NCBI GenBank assembly: GCA_019114645.1
Contig: DXFC01000232.1
Coordinates: 1 to 5,693 of the forward strand
From: Candidatus Halomonas stercoripullorum
GTDB taxonomy: Bacteria > Pseudomonadota > Gammaproteobacteria > Pseudomonadales > Halomonadaceae
Length of the DNA stretch: 5,693 nt
Direction: 5' to 3'
Below, in pieces: positions 5,404-5,693 of the stretch (the stretch's first letter is position 1; each line of letters opens with the position of its first letter). The notes under the pieces were generated by a model. That model was not told where the DNA came from. It ran no database searches and saw only the letters and a program-made list of their open reading frames with translations. The position numbers were made by a program, and so were the translations under genes.

Positions 5404-5693
5404 ATGCCGATGCCCTCAATGCTGACACGCACTTCTCGCCATGGACTGGCAATCAGGCTGGCACTGCCAAGCCTTGCCGCACTTGGCCTTGCCGCACTGG
5501 TGGCCGGCTGTCAAAACCTGGCCCACCCGCCACCCTTCGCTACGCTTGAGGAAGATCCCCTGACCTCGGCAGCGCCCATTGAAAGCGGCCTGGATGCCGA
5601 AGGCCTGGCTACCCTGCTAACCGCTGAACTGGCCGGGCAACGCGGCGACTATCGCCAGGCAGCACAGGGCTACCTGGCCATGGCCAAGCGCTA
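5404..5693 (+). CDS. TPR-repeat outer-membrane lipoprotein, N-terminal part (cut by window edge)
   Basis: This is the first 96 codons of a lipoprotein likely to be exported by Sec and lipidated. After a basic N-region (R9, R12, R18) comes a hydrophobic core (about 19-34) and the lipobox VAGC with acylated C36. Residue +2 is Q, not D, so sorting to the outer membrane by Lol is expected. A proline-rich linker follows, then LLTAELAGQRGDYRQAAQGY (about 70-89), which has the look of a first tetratricopeptide repeat. From memory, Pseudomonas carries a TPR protein of this type divergent from hemA and upstream of lolB (PA4667-like), and the AE(I/L)AGQRG stretch fits it. If so, lolB should follow outside the window. 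An in-frame TAG at 5383 excludes a longer start. The precise function is unknown, and the repeat content beyond the edge cannot be seen. Confidence 0.88.
   Translation, partial: MPMPSMLTRTSRHGLAIRLALPSLAALGLAALVAGCQNLAHPPPFATLEEDPLTSAAPIESGLDAEGLATLLTAELAGQRGDYRQAAQGYLAMAKR
5471..5500 (+). repeat. Tandem 15-bp duplication in the signal peptide
   Basis: Two adjacent 15-base units (5471-5485 and 5486-5500) differ at one position. In frame they encode LAALG followed by LAALV, forming the hydrophobic core of the lipoprotein signal peptide. Replication slippage is a simple explanation. Confidence 0.7.

Overview
The window is GC-rich and gene-dense. It looks like a chromosomal segment from a gammaproteobacterium. 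HemA, RF1, PrmC, MoeB and Lrp all resemble their E. coli and Pseudomonas counterparts closely in length and motifs. The order hemA-prfA-prmC with a divergent TPR lipoprotein gene is the arrangement I recall from Pseudomonas and relatives. A halophilic relative such as Halomonas is my best guess, but this is inference and was not tested by any search.

Layout: six genes lie on the minus strand and are read from right to left. They are hemA (glutamyl-tRNA reductase, 3919-5187), prfA (peptide chain release factor 1, 2819-3907), prmC (release-factor glutamine methyltransferase, 1980-2819), an lrp-type regulator (1262-1762), moeB (ThiF/MoeB-family adenylyltransferase, 507-1262), and the first 159 codons of a PuuB/OrdL-like FAD-dependent amine or amino-acid oxidoreductase (1-478, cut by the window edge). 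One gene is on the plus strand: the start of a TPR-containing outer-membrane lipoprotein (5404-5693, cut by the other edge). It is divergent from hemA across a 216-base promoter region. No stretch longer than 300 bases lacks a gene.

How the genes work together: hemA commits glutamyl-tRNA to tetrapyrrole synthesis. prfA and prmC are a substrate-modifier pair, since PrmC methylates the GGQ glutamine of RF1, and their reading frames overlap by one base. hemA-prfA is tightly spaced (11 bases), so the three probably form one transcript. A 217-base gap then separates prmC from lrp. It holds an AT-rich site that fits the E. coli Lrp binding consensus at 13 of 15 positions, a weak sigma70-like promoter, and a 7-bp inverted repeat over the -10 region. 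The lrp stop overlaps the moeB start (TAATG), and the oxidoreductase begins 28 bases after moeB. So lrp-moeB-oxidoreductase looks like a second, possibly self-regulated, transcription unit set into the usual hemA-prfA-prmC-moeB housekeeping cluster.

I see no mobile element, CRISPR array, tRNA or rRNA, and no clearly undescribed system. The most interesting part is the lrp insertion and its control region.
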